Below are positions 1 to 9,120 of a stretch of 38,596 nt of DNA, piece by piece. Source of the stretch: an uncultured Selenomonadales bacterium (GTDB lineage: Bacteria; Bacillota; Negativicutes; Selenomonadales; Selenomonadaceae); the NCBI GenBank assembly GCA_937877545.1, contig CALFJE010000001.1, forward strand, positions 1-38,596, in the 5' to 3' direction. A model generated the notes under the pieces. The model worked only from the letters and a program-made list of their open reading frames with translations, searched no databases and was not told where the DNA came from. Position 1 is the stretch's first letter. Each line of letters opens with the position of its first letter. The position numbers were made by a program, and so were the translations under genes.

Positions 1-56
1 GTTTTCGGATTGACGCGGCGCACAAAGTCAACGGTGGCGGCGAAGTCGTCATGCAT
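1..56 (-). CDS. Partial start of a second metallo-hydrolase-like ORF (runs off window)
   Basis: Reading leftward, a GGAGG site (66-70) lies 9 bases before an ATG (54-56) that opens a frame running off the window edge. The first 18 codons after the ATG match, in frame, the C-terminal segment of the gene at 74-1180 that starts at its HDDF motif, because bases 1-55 are an exact copy of 207-261. The ATG is formed at the junction where the two copies diverge. It is either the start of a tandem partial paralogue or an assembly effect at a contig end. The good ribosome site favours a real start; only 18 codons can be seen. Confidence 0.4.
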   Translation of the reverse strand, partial: MHDDFAATVDFVRRVNPK

Positions 57-73
57 GGGACGAATCCTCCTTA

Positions 74-1180
74 TCAGAGTTCAAACGGCTCGCCGGTATT
101 CGGGAAAATGAAACTCGTGCGCGAATCGGGGTCGTTGATTAAAACTTGCTCCAAAGTCGAATCGGCGTGGAAAAGTTTATCGGGCGGGCTGTGCACGACG
201 ACGCAAGTTTTCGGATTGACGCGGCGCACAAAGTCAACGGTGGCGGCGAAGTCGTCATGCAAAGAAAAATCGCCGTTGAGAATGTCCAAGCCCGACCTCA
301 GCGGCGGCAGCATGGTCGACAGGATAACGCACGGCGCACGCGGCAAAATCGACAGCGGATGATTTTTTTCGCTCATAATCGGGATACGGACGTTCTCGAA
401 GCGGCGGACGATTCGCATAACGCGTTCGTCGATAAAAATCTCGGCGTCGGGCAGGAACTTGTTAATCAGCGTGATAAGCTCGACGCCCTTGCTGATTTGC
501 GTCACTTGACAATAAACGGATTTGCCTCGGCGCAGAGCGTAACTTATGCGGCGGAGGATTTTCTGCAAGGCGGAATCGGTATCGCCGAAGCGTCGATAAT
601 TGGGGTGGCGGGCGTGGAGTCCGCAAAGAATCAGAATATCGATTTTGACATCGGGGAGCAGAGCCGCGCCTACCAGTTGCGTCGGGAAGGTGGAATAATC
701 GCCGGTGTAGAGGATATTTTTGCCGCGAAAATTGATGAGCGTCATCATTGCGCCGGGGATATGCCCCGCTTGGTGGAAACTGATTTTGAGACTCGGCAGA
801 GGAATTTTTTGCAGGAAGGCGACGCTTGAGATATTGCCCTCCATGCGGGCGAAACGGTCTTCCAACTGCGCGGATAAAATTTCGCGTGACAAGTCGGTCA
901 TGTAGACGGCGGCGCGTTCGTTGAGTTCCAGAAAGTCGGGCAGTGCCGCCGAATGGTCGAGGTGCGCGTGCGAAAGTATCACGTGCGACACTTGATGAAA
1001 ATCTTGCAGATAGGGCGTCTGCAACAGCGCGGAGAATTTGGGCGCGAATCTTATTCCGCGTGTGGAGCCGCAGCCGCAGTCGAGGAGCAGATTGTTTTCG
1101 CCGAGCTTGAGGAAGTAGCAACTTGCGCCGACCTCTTGCGCTCCGCCCAGCGGCATGAAGATTATTTTCCCGTTCGTCAA
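74..1180 (-). CDS. Metallo-beta-lactamase fold hydrolase, beta-CASP-like
   Basis: A 368-residue protein of the metallo-beta-lactamase superfamily that resembles the RNA-processing beta-CASP nucleases. The N-terminus has the family opening GGAQEVG (12-18) and LLLDCG (31-36). The metal-binding HAHLDH is at 71-76, an AGHIPGA motif follows near 150, and YTGDYS supplies the next metal ligand. Near the C-terminus, SLHDDF and VVVHSPPDK match the positions of the family's HxD and VHG motifs. The beta-CASP part is degenerate: where active nucleases have E-S/T-x-Y-G it reads ILCGLHARHP. A TTG start is chosen because GGAGGT lies 7 bases upstream; the frame extends 23 codons further without a good site. 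It probably shares a transcript with the EamA gene upstream. Whether it still cleaves RNA is unclear. Confidence 0.75.
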   Translation of the reverse strand: MTNGKIIFMPLGGAQEVGASCYFLKLGENNLLLDCGCGSTRGIRFAPKFSALLQTPYLQDFHQVSHVILSHAHLDHSAALPDFLELNERAAVYMTDLSREILSAQLEDRFARMEGNISSVAFLQKIPLPSLKISFHQAGHIPGAMMTLINFRGKNILYTGDYSTFPTQLVGAALLPDVKIDILILCGLHARHPNYRRFGDTDSALQKILRRISYALRRGKSVYCQVTQISKGVELITLINKFLPDAEIFIDERVMRIVRRFENVRIPIMSEKNHPLSILPRAPCVILSTMLPPLRSGLDILNGDFSLHDDFAATVDFVRRVNPKTCVVVHSPPDKLFHADSTLEQVLINDPDSRTSFIFPNTGEPFEL

Positions 1181-1235
1181 TTTGAATACCTCCGCCGCAA
1201 TGATAGCAAAAAAAGCAACAAGTGAAAAGTATCGT

Positions 1236-1664
1236 TCAGAAAATTGCAAGCAGCAAGCCGCCCGTCGCGATTAAAATTATCGCTGCGAGATGAATTGCCG
1301 AAATTTGTTCGCCGAAGATTAGGACTGCCAGCCCCACAGCGAACACGACGCTTAATTTGTCGACGGGCGCGACTTGAGAGATTTGCCCGTGTTTGAGCGC
1401 GAGGAAGTAAAACAGCCACGAACACGCCCCCGCTATGCCGCTGAGCGCGAGGAACAGGAAATTTCTTTTGTCGCCGAATATCTCCGCCGCATTTGAAAAG
1501 CCGCCTTGCACCAAGACGACGCCGATTAAAAATATCGCCATGATGACAGCGCGAACTGCCGTTGCCGCCGTCGTGTCCGCGCTCGTTAATCCGACCTTCC
1601 CGAAGATTGAAACGAACGCCGCGCAAATTGCCGACAGCAACGCGTAAATCAGCCAAAGTTTCAT
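1236..1664 (-). CDS. Half-size EamA/DMT-family membrane transporter
   Basis: A 142-residue, almost wholly hydrophobic protein with about five membrane segments. It ends in FGEQISAIHLAAIILIATGG, typical of the last two helices of an EamA domain. Ordinary EamA transporters have two such domains (about 300 residues); single-domain members of this length occur and probably act as dimers. The substrate cannot be told. The ATG follows AAAGGTGATTTT. The gene is divergent from tatA, and TATAAT on this strand (1681-1686) could be its -10 box. The metallo-hydrolase gene follows after 55 bases. Confidence 0.75.
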   Translation of the reverse strand: MKLWLIYALLSAICAAFVSIFGKVGLTSADTTAATAVRAVIMAIFLIGVVLVQGGFSNAAEIFGDKRNFLFLALSGIAGACSWLFYFLALKHGQISQVAPVDKLSVVFAVGLAVLIFGEQISAIHLAAIILIATGGLLLAIF

Positions 1665-1700
1665 AAAATCACCTTTCGACATTATAACGCAAAAAATTCT

Positions 1701-1729
1701 TCGACACGCAAAAAAACTTATGATATAAT
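1701..1729 (+). promoter_or_regulatory. Sigma-70-type promoter for tatAC
   Basis: TCGACA (1701-1706), 17-base spacer, TATAAT (1724-1729). This is one base from consensus at -35 and exact at -10, placed about 30 bases before the tatA start. Confidence 0.75.
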
Positions 1730-1758
1730 CGCGAAAAATTTTTTGGAGGTTGATTGGC

Positions 1759-1947
1759 ATGTTTGGAATCGGCGTTCCCGAACTGATTTTAATCTTGATA
1801 ATCGGCTTGGTGGTCTTCGGACCGGGCAAATTACCGGGCGTGGGCAAAGCATTGGGGCAGAGCATCAAGGAGTTCAAGCAGGCAAACTCTGATGACAAGC
1901 CCGTCGACGCCAATGAGCCTAAGAAACTCGACGCGGAGAAGAAATGA
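1759..1947 (+). CDS. tatA: Sec-independent protein translocase TatA
   Basis: A 62-residue single-span TatA/E-type subunit of the twin-arginine translocase, which exports folded proteins. The N-terminal helix FGIGVPELILILIIGLVVFG is followed by the conserved FGPGKLPGVGKALG hinge and amphipathic helix, then a charged tail. ATG 1759 is preferred to the in-frame TTG at 1750, which abuts the GGAGG site (1745-1749); ATG lies 9 bases from it. The stop overlaps the tatC start by four bases, so the two are translationally coupled. No TatB is seen, as in minimal TatAC systems. Confidence 0.93.
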   Translation: MFGIGVPELILILIIGLVVFGPGKLPGVGKALGQSIKEFKQANSDDKPVDANEPKKLDAEKK

Positions 1948-2687
1948 GCGAGCCTGATAAGAATCCCGCGCAGGAAGTTCCGCCCGAAGACGACGGCACC
2001 ATGAGCTTGACGGCGCACTTGGAGGAACTTCGGTCGCGCATTATAAAATCGTTGCTCGGAATAGTCGTCGGCAGTTGTATCGCGTGGTTTTTCCTAGACG
2101 GAATTACGAATTGGCTGGTTCAGCCCGTCGGCAAGCTCTACTACATGAAACCGGGCGAAGCGTTTTTTACGTATCTGAAAATCGACATTACGGCGGGCTT
2201 TCTGATTGCCCTGCCGATAATTTTTTATCACGCGTGGAAGTTTTTCCTGCCCGCGCTGACAAAGGGCGAACGCGCCGTCTTGGGCGTATTGGTGCCGACG
2301 TCGGTAATTTTATTTTTCGTCGGATTGGCGTTTTCGTTCTTCCTAATCATGCCGACCGCGCTGAAATTCTTCATGGGCTTTGGCGAGGAGTCGGAGAATC
2401 TGCAAGTGATGTTTTCCTTCGGCAACTACTTCGACTTTGTAATAATGTTCGTGTTGCCGTTCGGGTTCGTGTTTGAGTTGCCTCTGATAATCATAGTGCT
2501 GGGCAAGCTGGGCATATTAACGAGCGAGTGGCTGGGCAAGTATCGCCGCTACGTGTTTTTCTTTTCGTTCGTGATAGGTGCGCTCGTCACTTCGCCCGAT
2601 GTCTTCACTCAAGTCGCCGTGGCTATCCCCGTCATCCTGCTTTACGAAGTCGGCTATCTTGTCGTCAAGTACGTTTTGAGGAGGTAA
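1944..2687 (+). CDS. tatC: Twin-arginine translocase receptor subunit TatC
   Basis: A 247-residue polytopic membrane protein, close to the usual TatC length. The signature SLTAHLEELRSRI comes just before the first membrane helix. Later segments keep the PxxxY/W features of the family (IIFYHAWKFFLPAL; VFELPLIIIVLGKLG) and the helix after KYRRYVFF. The start overlaps the tatA stop in an ATGA. A GAGGAGG at its 3' end acts as ribosome site for the next gene. Confidence 0.96.
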   Translation: MSEPDKNPAQEVPPEDDGTMSLTAHLEELRSRIIKSLLGIVVGSCIAWFFLDGITNWLVQPVGKLYYMKPGEAFFTYLKIDITAGFLIALPIIFYHAWKFFLPALTKGERAVLGVLVPTSVILFFVGLAFSFFLIMPTALKFFMGFGEESENLQVMFSFGNYFDFVIMFVLPFGFVFELPLIIIVLGKLGILTSEWLGKYRRYVFFFSFVIGALVTSPDVFTQVAVAIPVILLYEVGYLVVKYVLRR

Positions 2688-2691
2688 AGGT

Positions 2692-3447
2692 ATGAATTTC
2701 TTTTCGCCTGAATTCGAGGAGCTTCACAATGATGAAGAGCAACTGCTTCGCCAGGATAACAGTTTCAAAGTTGAAATGGCGAATGTTAAGAAAAAAACTC
2801 AGACAGGCAGAACAAAATATGGCGATTATGAGGTTTCGCTTGAGAGTTGCACTTGCACGGATTTCCAAATGCGAGAACTGCCTTGCAAACATATGTACAA
2901 GTTAGCTAACGAGTTAAAGCTTTTCATTAACAAGAGTGAGCGAAGTCGTGAGCTTATCGCCGACTTTTCAAAGGGCTATGCAGACGGCTGGCGGTTCATT
3001 GTCCGACCTTGCAACTACGCGTCATTGGATATCATCCTGCAAAACCGTCTGGTTGATGGCGAAAAGCGCGGCAAGAATTCTAGGAAAGAGCCGACTCTTA
3101 CTCAAGGTAACCTTTACAATTTTCAACGCGGCGTTATCTTCTATGACACCATGGCGGCTTATGACGAGGTATGGGGCGACGCCTTGAAAAGAATATCTAT
3201 CGCTGTGCAAATTGATTCAGCGACAGAGAGCATTGACGTTCGCCCGATAATCGTTTGGGAAGAGGATAGATTCGTCAGGCGTCAAGAGCCGATTTATGGC
3301 AGGGTGGATTTTTCGGTGTACAAACCCGACACCGAGCGGACGCGACTTGAGAAAATAAAAAGCTATTCCTGCCGCCAAGACGAGTTTATTTCTTTGCTTA
3401 AGACTGGCGAATTCGCTGACGAGAACGGCGAGATACAAACCATATGA
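2692..3447 (+). CDS. SWIM-type zinc-finger protein, function unknown
   Basis: A 251-residue soluble protein. Residues 53-67 give CxC...PCKH, the SWIM zinc-binding pattern (C53, C55, C65, H67), after a short stretch in which the protein's fixed signature is embedded (TKYGDYEVSLESCTC). The remaining 180 residues are not recognised. SWIM domains in bacteria occur in DNA- or protein-binding proteins, including SWI/SNF-linked ones; here the domain is alone. The gene is AT-richer than its neighbours. It starts 4 bases after tatC and shares the tat operon by position only, so a link to export is not implied. Confidence 0.65.
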   Translation: MNFFSPEFEELHNDEEQLLRQDNSFKVEMANVKKKTQTGRTKYGDYEVSLESCTCTDFQMRELPCKHMYKLANELKLFINKSERSRELIADFSKGYADGWRFIVRPCNYASLDIILQNRLVDGEKRGKNSRKEPTLTQGNLYNFQRGVIFYDTMAAYDEVWGDALKRISIAVQIDSATESIDVRPIIVWEEDRFVRRQEPIYGRVDFSVYKPDTERTRLEKIKSYSCRQDEFISLLKTGEFADENGEIQTI

Positions 3448-3466
3448 ATTTCGAGGAGATGATTCA

Positions 3467-4924
3467 TTGGCTTATAAAGATTTGCGCGAATTTATAGAGG
3501 AGTTGGAGCGGCGCGGCTTGCTCAAGAGAATAAAAATTCCCGTCGACGCGGAGCTGGAGATAACAGAGATAACTGACCGCGTGTCGAAGTTCAAAGACGG
3601 GCGCAACGTCGCGTTGTTGTTTGAAAACGTTCGCGGCTACGATATGCCCGTCCTTATGAACGCGTTCGGCAGTTATGAGCGCATGGCTCTGGCTTTGGGC
3701 GTGGAGAAGCTCGACGACGCGGCGAACGACATACGCGAGATTATGAAGTTGCCCTACCTGTCGTTTAAGAATCGCTCCAACATCTTTTCTATCGTGTCGA
3801 CCGCGCACAAGGCGATTAACTTTCCAAAGTACGTCAAGAACGCGCCGTGTCAAGAGGTCGTCGAAGTCAATCCGTCTCTGGATAAGATTCCTATCCTCAA
3901 GTGCTGGCCCAAGGACGGCGGGGCTTTCATTACGTTGCCGCTCGTCTTTACCAAAAATCCTGCCACCGGTAAGCGCAACGTCGGCATGTATCGTTTGCAA
4001 AAGTACGACGCCCGCACGACCGGCATGCATTGGCACATCCACAAGAACGGCGCAGAAAATTTCCGTGACGCGGCGGCTTTGGGTGAAAATAAAATCGAGG
4101 CGGCTGTGGCTATCGGTACCGACCCCGTCGTCACCTACGCCGCGACTGCGCCCCTACCCCGCGACGTGGACGAAATGGTTTTCGCGGGCTTTCTGAGGAA
4201 AAAACCCGTTGAGCTTACCAAGTGCAAGACCGTCGACCTGGAAGTCCCCGCGACCGCCGAAATTATTTTGGAGGGCTACGTTGCTACCGATGAGTTGCGC
4301 CGCGAAGGACCTTTCGGCGACCACACCGGCTATTATTCCCTCGCCGACGATTACCCCGTCTTCCACGTCACCTGCATCACGCACAGGAAGAACCCGATTT
4401 ATTTCGCGACCGTCGTTGGCAAGCCGCCCATGGAGGATTGCTACATGGCTAAGGCGACCGAACGCATTTTCCTGCCGCTCCTGCAACAGCTCCTGCCCGA
4501 AATTGTCGATATTAACATGCCGCTCGAAGGCGTCTTCCACGATTGCGTTATCGTCTCGATTAAAAAACAATTCCCAATGCACGCCCGCAAGGTTATGCAC
4601 GCGCTGTGGGGCTTAGGGCAGATGATGAACGTCAAGATGATTATCGTCGTCGATAAGCACGTCAACGTTCAAGACCTCGGTGAGGTTGCGTGGCGTGTCT
4701 TCAACAACATTGACGCCGAACACGACTTGGAGATTGTTCACGGTCCGCTTGACGTGTTGGATCATTCGTCGCCCTACGCGAAGTGGGGGGCTAAACTCGG
4801 CATTGACGCAACCAAAACTTGGGCGGAGGAAGGTCACGCCCGCGACTGGCCCGACGAAATTGAAATGACGCCTGAAGTCAAAGCGCGTGTCGATTATCTG
4901 TGGCGTTCACTCGATTTAGGCTGA
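3467..4924 (+). CDS. UbiD-family decarboxylase
   Basis: A 485-residue member of the UbiD family, which uses prenylated FMN made by UbiX to decarboxylate aromatic or unsaturated acids. The usual N-terminal opening (DLREFIEELERRGLLKRI), the central GTDPV and the family motif EGPFGDHTGYY (about 279-289) are present. Length matches the family. The motif carries conserved active-site glutamate and aspartate. No ubiX is seen in the window. Candidate roles are menaquinone-precursor decarboxylation or phenolic-acid metabolism; the sequence alone does not decide. A TTG start follows GAGGAGAT by a suitable gap. An in-frame stop separates it from the preceding gene. Confidence 0.88.
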   Translation: MAYKDLREFIEELERRGLLKRIKIPVDAELEITEITDRVSKFKDGRNVALLFENVRGYDMPVLMNAFGSYERMALALGVEKLDDAANDIREIMKLPYLSFKNRSNIFSIVSTAHKAINFPKYVKNAPCQEVVEVNPSLDKIPILKCWPKDGGAFITLPLVFTKNPATGKRNVGMYRLQKYDARTTGMHWHIHKNGAENFRDAAALGENKIEAAVAIGTDPVVTYAATAPLPRDVDEMVFAGFLRKKPVELTKCKTVDLEVPATAEIILEGYVATDELRREGPFGDHTGYYSLADDYPVFHVTCITHRKNPIYFATVVGKPPMEDCYMAKATERIFLPLLQQLLPEIVDINMPLEGVFHDCVIVSIKKQFPMHARKVMHALWGLGQMMNVKMIIVVDKHVNVQDLGEVAWRVFNNIDAEHDLEIVHGPLDVLDHSSPYAKWGAKLGIDATKTWAEEGHARDWPDEIEMTPEVKARVDYLWRSLDLG

Positions 4925-5038
4925 GGGATCCGACATGGACAACATTAACGCTGACAACTGCAGTGTTCATTTCCCGTATCGCGCACCTTAATCAATCGTT
5001 TTGGCATAAACTACCGACGATTGATGAGGTGAACTTTT

Positions 5039-8000
5039 TTGAGCAAATTTTTTATCAACCACCCGATACCCGCGCTCGTTCTGTCGATTATCTTAATGCT
5101 CGTTGGCACGCTGACCGCGCTGAGGCTCCCGATTGCCGAATACCCCGACATCGCGCCGCCGACGGTTTTTGTTTCGACCAGTTATGTTGGTGCCGATGCT
5201 TCCGTTGTGAATAACACAGTGGCGCAGATTATTGAGGACGCAGTAAATGGTGCGGGCGATATTGAGTTTATGCACTCGACAGTTGACACCGGTGGAAATT
5301 ACGAGCTGTCTATTGTTTTTAAGCAAGGTACTGACATTGATACAGCCGCCGTCCGTGTGCAGAATAAAATTTCAGCAGTATTGAGTGACTTACCGGCTCA
5401 AGTGCAATCGCAAGGCGTGACCGTCAACAAAAATACGCCCGAATCGGTTTTCATGTTTGATTTGATTTCGCCAAAAGGCAGTCATGACGGTGTTTTTATG
5501 AAGAATTATGCGACGGCTTATTTTCTGGATAAAATTAATCGAGTTGACGGCGTGGGCAAAGTGACTTCTTATGATGGCGATTATTCGATGCGTATATGGT
5601 TGAATCCGGATAAGTTGGCAGAATTGGGCTTGGCGATTTCAGACGTTGAGGCGGCGATTAAGGAACAGAATGTACAAGCGGCAGTCGGGAGTTTGGGGAA
5701 AATGCCCGTAAACAGTTTGCAGTAGCGAGAATTTATCGGACGCTCAACTAATCGCAAGGATACGGTCGCTGATTTTGAGAATATTGTCGTCAAGGCGGCT
5801 TCGGGTTCGTTTGTACGGGTGAAAGATTTTGCTCGTGTTGAAGTCGGCGTTCGGAGCATGGACTCTGTTTCTTTCCAAGACGGACACGAGACGGCAACTT
5901 TTTCCGTTCTGCTGACCAACGACGCTAATACACTTGAAACCATTTCGGCGGTGAAGAAAATTTTGGTTGAAGCTGAACAAGATTTTCCGCCCGACATGAA
6001 AATATCAATCTCAATGGACGCGACGCGATTTATTAAGGAATCACTCTCAGAAGTGTCGCATACGTTTTTTGAAGCGTTGTTGTTGGTTATCGTAATCGTG
6101 TGGCTGTTTCTGCGTAATCTCCGATCAACGATAATCGCGCTGTTGGCAATTCCGGTGTCAATCGTGGCGACGTTCGCGGTCTTTCCTGTCGTTGGCTTTT
6201 CAATCAATACGCTGACGTTGTTCGCGTTGATTTTGGCAATCGGTTTGGTTGTCGACGATGCGATAGTCGTGATAGAAATCGTGGAGAAAAAATTGGAGCG
6301 TGGTTTGGAAGTTAAAGCGGCGACACTGGAAGCAATGAAAGAAATTCAAGCTCCGATAATTGCGATAGCATGTGTCTTGGCGGCAGTGTTTATACCTGCC
6401 GCGTTTTTGGAAGGAATAACGGGCGAGTTATATCGGCAATTCGCGCTGACAATCGTGGTGTCAATGATTTTTTCGACGTTAGTCGCGCTGACGTTGACAC
6501 CTGCGCTTTGTGTGCTTATTCTGCGTGGAAGGAAGCAAAGCAGATTTTCTTTTTTCGAGGGGTTCAAGGATAAATTCGGCGGTTTGTTGGAAATTCTCAT
6601 GCAAAGAAAAATGTTGGTGTTAATCGGCTTAGCGGCGGTGACAATCTGTGCGGCGTGGCTGAACAAGATTTTGCCGAGTGAGTATATTCCGCAAGAAGAC
6701 AAGGGGAATTTCTTTGTCGCAGTGAATTTGCCGGAAGGTACTTCGATGAATCGGATGGTTGAGACATTGAACAGATTTTCGGACGCGCTTTTGCGAATTG
6801 ACAGCGTGGAAAATATTTCGTGTATAGCCGGAATAGACATGTTAGGCGGCGGCATGAGTTCAAGCTCCGGAGCAGTGTTTGGCATTTTGAAAGATTGGAA
6901 TGAACGAACGTTGACGCTTAATGATGTATTGGTTGAGGTTGAAGAAACTGCGTCTGTTGCTATTCCTGAAGCCGGGATTTTTGCAATGGGTTCGAGTTCG
7001 TTACCCGGTATGGAATCTGCAGGAGCGGTGTCAATGCGTTTGCTTGACGTTAAGAATCACAGCGACGCCGAGCTTGCCGCTCTTGCAAAGGCGATAGAAA
7101 TTGCCGCGAATGAAAGAGATGAGCTTGAGGGTGTTCGAGAGAATTTTACTGTGTCGAAACCTTACGTGGATGTTCGCGTAGATGAGGATAAAGCAAAATT
7201 TTTGGGTGTGAATCTTGAGGATGTTTATTCAGCTTTGCGAGTGAACTTCAGCGGTGACGAGGTCAATGACTTCACAAGTTTTGGTCGCGTCTACAAGGTT
7301 GTCGTTCAAGCCGATACGCGTTATCGTGATTCGGTCGATTCTACGCGATTTATTTTCGTCCGAAATGCGCAAGGAGCCCTTGTGCCGCTTTCTACGCTGG
7401 TAACATTGACGAAGACTTCGGGAGCCGCGCAGATTTCCAGATATAACGGCGTGCGCTGTGTGAACTTTGACGGCAATGTCGGCGAAGGCTTTTCGACGGG
7501 ACAAGCACTTGACGCCTTAGAGGAGGTCGTTGAGGAGGTCGCGCCCAATACTTTCCAAATCGAATGGGCAGAACAAAGTCGACAAGAAAAATTGGCTCAA
7601 AACTCGGTCGCGCAGATTTTGGCATTGGCGATAGTGTTCGTGTTCCTGATGTTGGTCGCGCTTTATGAGTCGTGGAAAATTCCGTTCGCGGTGTTGCTGA
7701 GCGTGCCGACGGGCATTTTCGGTGCGTTGCTTGCGGAGGTCTTGACGGGAAATTTGGCGAGTATTTACATGCAGATTGGGATTTTGGTCTTAATCGGATT
7801 AACGGCAAAAAATGCGATATTGATTGTGGAATTTGCTCGGAAAAAAGTTGAGCATGGTGAAGAATCTGCGCGGGCGGTTCGTGCGGCGGCTCAGGAACGC
7901 TTACGCCCGATATTGATGACTTCGCTGGCATTTATCGCGGCGTGTATTCCGTTGGCAATGGCGTCGGGCGCAGGTTCGGCGGCTCGCAACTCAATGGGCG

Positions 8001-8086
8001 CGGCAGTTGTCGGGGGCATGTTTTTCGCGACGATGTTTGGCGTGGTTATCGTCCCCGTATTGTTCGCACTGATAGTTAGGAAGTGA
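5039..8086 (+). pseudogene. RND efflux permease (AcrB/HAE1-type) interrupted by in-frame TAG
   Basis: One frame runs from TTG 5039 to TGA 8084-8086 and encodes about 1015 residues of an inner-membrane RND multidrug pump, the normal family length. It is broken by one amber codon at 5723-5725 after residue 228. Coding resumes at once with sequence that fits the family (DFENIVVKA ... VRVKDFARVEVG), so a CAG-to-TAG change is the simplest explanation. The N-terminal helix (FFINHPIPALVLSIILMLVG), the first porter domain, and membrane helices with the proton-relay GLVVDDAIVVIE and later GLTAKNAILIVEFA motifs are present. No membrane-fusion or TolC partner lies nearby. The gene is AT-richer than its neighbours. 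It may be dead, suppressed, or show a consensus error. Confidence 0.8.
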
Positions 8087-8090
8087 CTTC

Positions 8091-9080
8091 TTGGACAAAA
8101 TTACAATCGTCGTGCCGTGCTACAACGAGGAAGAAGTTATCGACCTGTTTTATCCCGCCGTCCGCGAGCACGTCGACAAAATCCCCGACTGCACTTTCGA
8201 TTACGTTTTCGTCAACGACGGGAGCCGCGACGGGACGCTCGACAAGTTGAGGGCTTTATCAGCCGCGCACGACGACGTTAGCTATCTGAGCTTGTCCAGG
8301 AATTTCGGGAAGGAATCGGCGATGATGGCGGGCATTGACTATGCCGGGGGCGACGCCGTGATTATCATGGACGCCGACCTTCAACACCCGCCCGAAGCTA
8401 TCGCCGAAATGGTCAAGTGGTGGCGCGAAGGCTACGATGATGTTTGCGGCAAACGCGTCGACCGCGCAGGCGAGACTTGGCTCAAACGCACGTGCGCGAA
8501 TATTTTTTATGCCGTCATGAAAAAGTTCAGCACGTCCTACGAAATGCAACGCGACGTTGGCGACTTCAGACTTTTGGACAGGCGGTGCATTGAGGCATTG
8601 AAGCTCCTGCGCGAAAATCAGCGATTCACCAAGGGCTTGTTTACGTGGCTGGGCTATCGCAAAAAGGAGATACCATTTGAAGTTCAGCCGCGAGCCGCCG
8701 GTACCACGACGTGGAATTACCTTGCGCTGTTCAACCTGGCAATGAAGGGCATGACCTCGTTCACGACCGCGCCGCTCCGATTGATGACGTTCCTTGGGAT
8801 AACGGTTTCCTTCGGCGCAATGGCTTATATGATTTTCGTCGTGGCAATGGCGATACTCTACGGCGACCCCGTGGCGGGCTATCCGACGCTCATGACGGTG
8901 ATGTTGTTCCTCGGCGGTATGCAACTCCTTGCGCTGGGGATTATCGGGGAATATCTGGGGCAAATCTTTCATGAGAGCAAACGCCGCCCGATTTACCTCG
9001 TTGACGAAATGGACGGCAAGCCCATGATTTACACGCCAAGCATCACGCCGCCCGAACGTAATACGCGATACCGAAATTGA
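8091..9080 (+). CDS. Family-2 glycosyltransferase, polyprenyl-phosphate type (GtrB/DPM1-like)
   Basis: A 329-residue enzyme expected to move a sugar from a nucleotide donor to undecaprenyl phosphate at the inner membrane face, for cell-surface glycan modification. The N-terminal GT-A domain shows PCYNEEEVI, VNDGSRDGT and MDADLQHPPE (near 92-101), the metal- and nucleotide-binding motifs. The C-terminal third has two membrane helices (LMTFLGITVSFGAMAYMIF; LMTVMLFLGGMQLLALGIIG) and the ending GEYLGQIFHESKRRPIYLV seen in GtrB-like proteins. A TTG start lies 4 bases after the RND stop. A terminator follows. Confidence 0.88.
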   Translation: MDKITIVVPCYNEEEVIDLFYPAVREHVDKIPDCTFDYVFVNDGSRDGTLDKLRALSAAHDDVSYLSLSRNFGKESAMMAGIDYAGGDAVIIMDADLQHPPEAIAEMVKWWREGYDDVCGKRVDRAGETWLKRTCANIFYAVMKKFSTSYEMQRDVGDFRLLDRRCIEALKLLRENQRFTKGLFTWLGYRKKEIPFEVQPRAAGTTTWNYLALFNLAMKGMTSFTTAPLRLMTFLGITVSFGAMAYMIFVVAMAILYGDPVAGYPTLMTVMLFLGGMQLLALGIIGEYLGQIFHESKRRPIYLVDEMDGKPMIYTPSITPPERNTRYRN

Positions 9081-9083
9081 CAA

Positions 9084-9120
9084 CAAAAAAACCGCTCAAC
9101 CAGGAGCGGTTAATTTTTTT
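9084..9120. terminator. Bidirectional intrinsic terminator
   Basis: Perfect 8-bp stem AACCGCTC (9090-9097) / GAGCGGTT (9104-9111) with a 6-base loop. A T-run follows on the right (9114-9120) and an A-run lies on the left (9084-9090), so it can end both the glycosyltransferase transcript and the opposing ABC ATPase transcript. Confidence 0.85.

Noticed and set aside
3464..4600. Minus-strand frames opposite ubiD
   Set aside because: Shadows of the ubiD codon pattern; the plus-strand protein is clearly the real one.
4935..4991. Short ATG frame (18 codons) between ubiD and the RND gene
   Set aside because: No family likeness and only a weak ribosome site; too short to support. The 114-base gap shows nothing else clear.
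5723..5725. TAG read as pyrrolysine or general amber recoding
   Set aside because: TAG ends at least three other genes normally here, and RND pumps do not use pyrrolysine.
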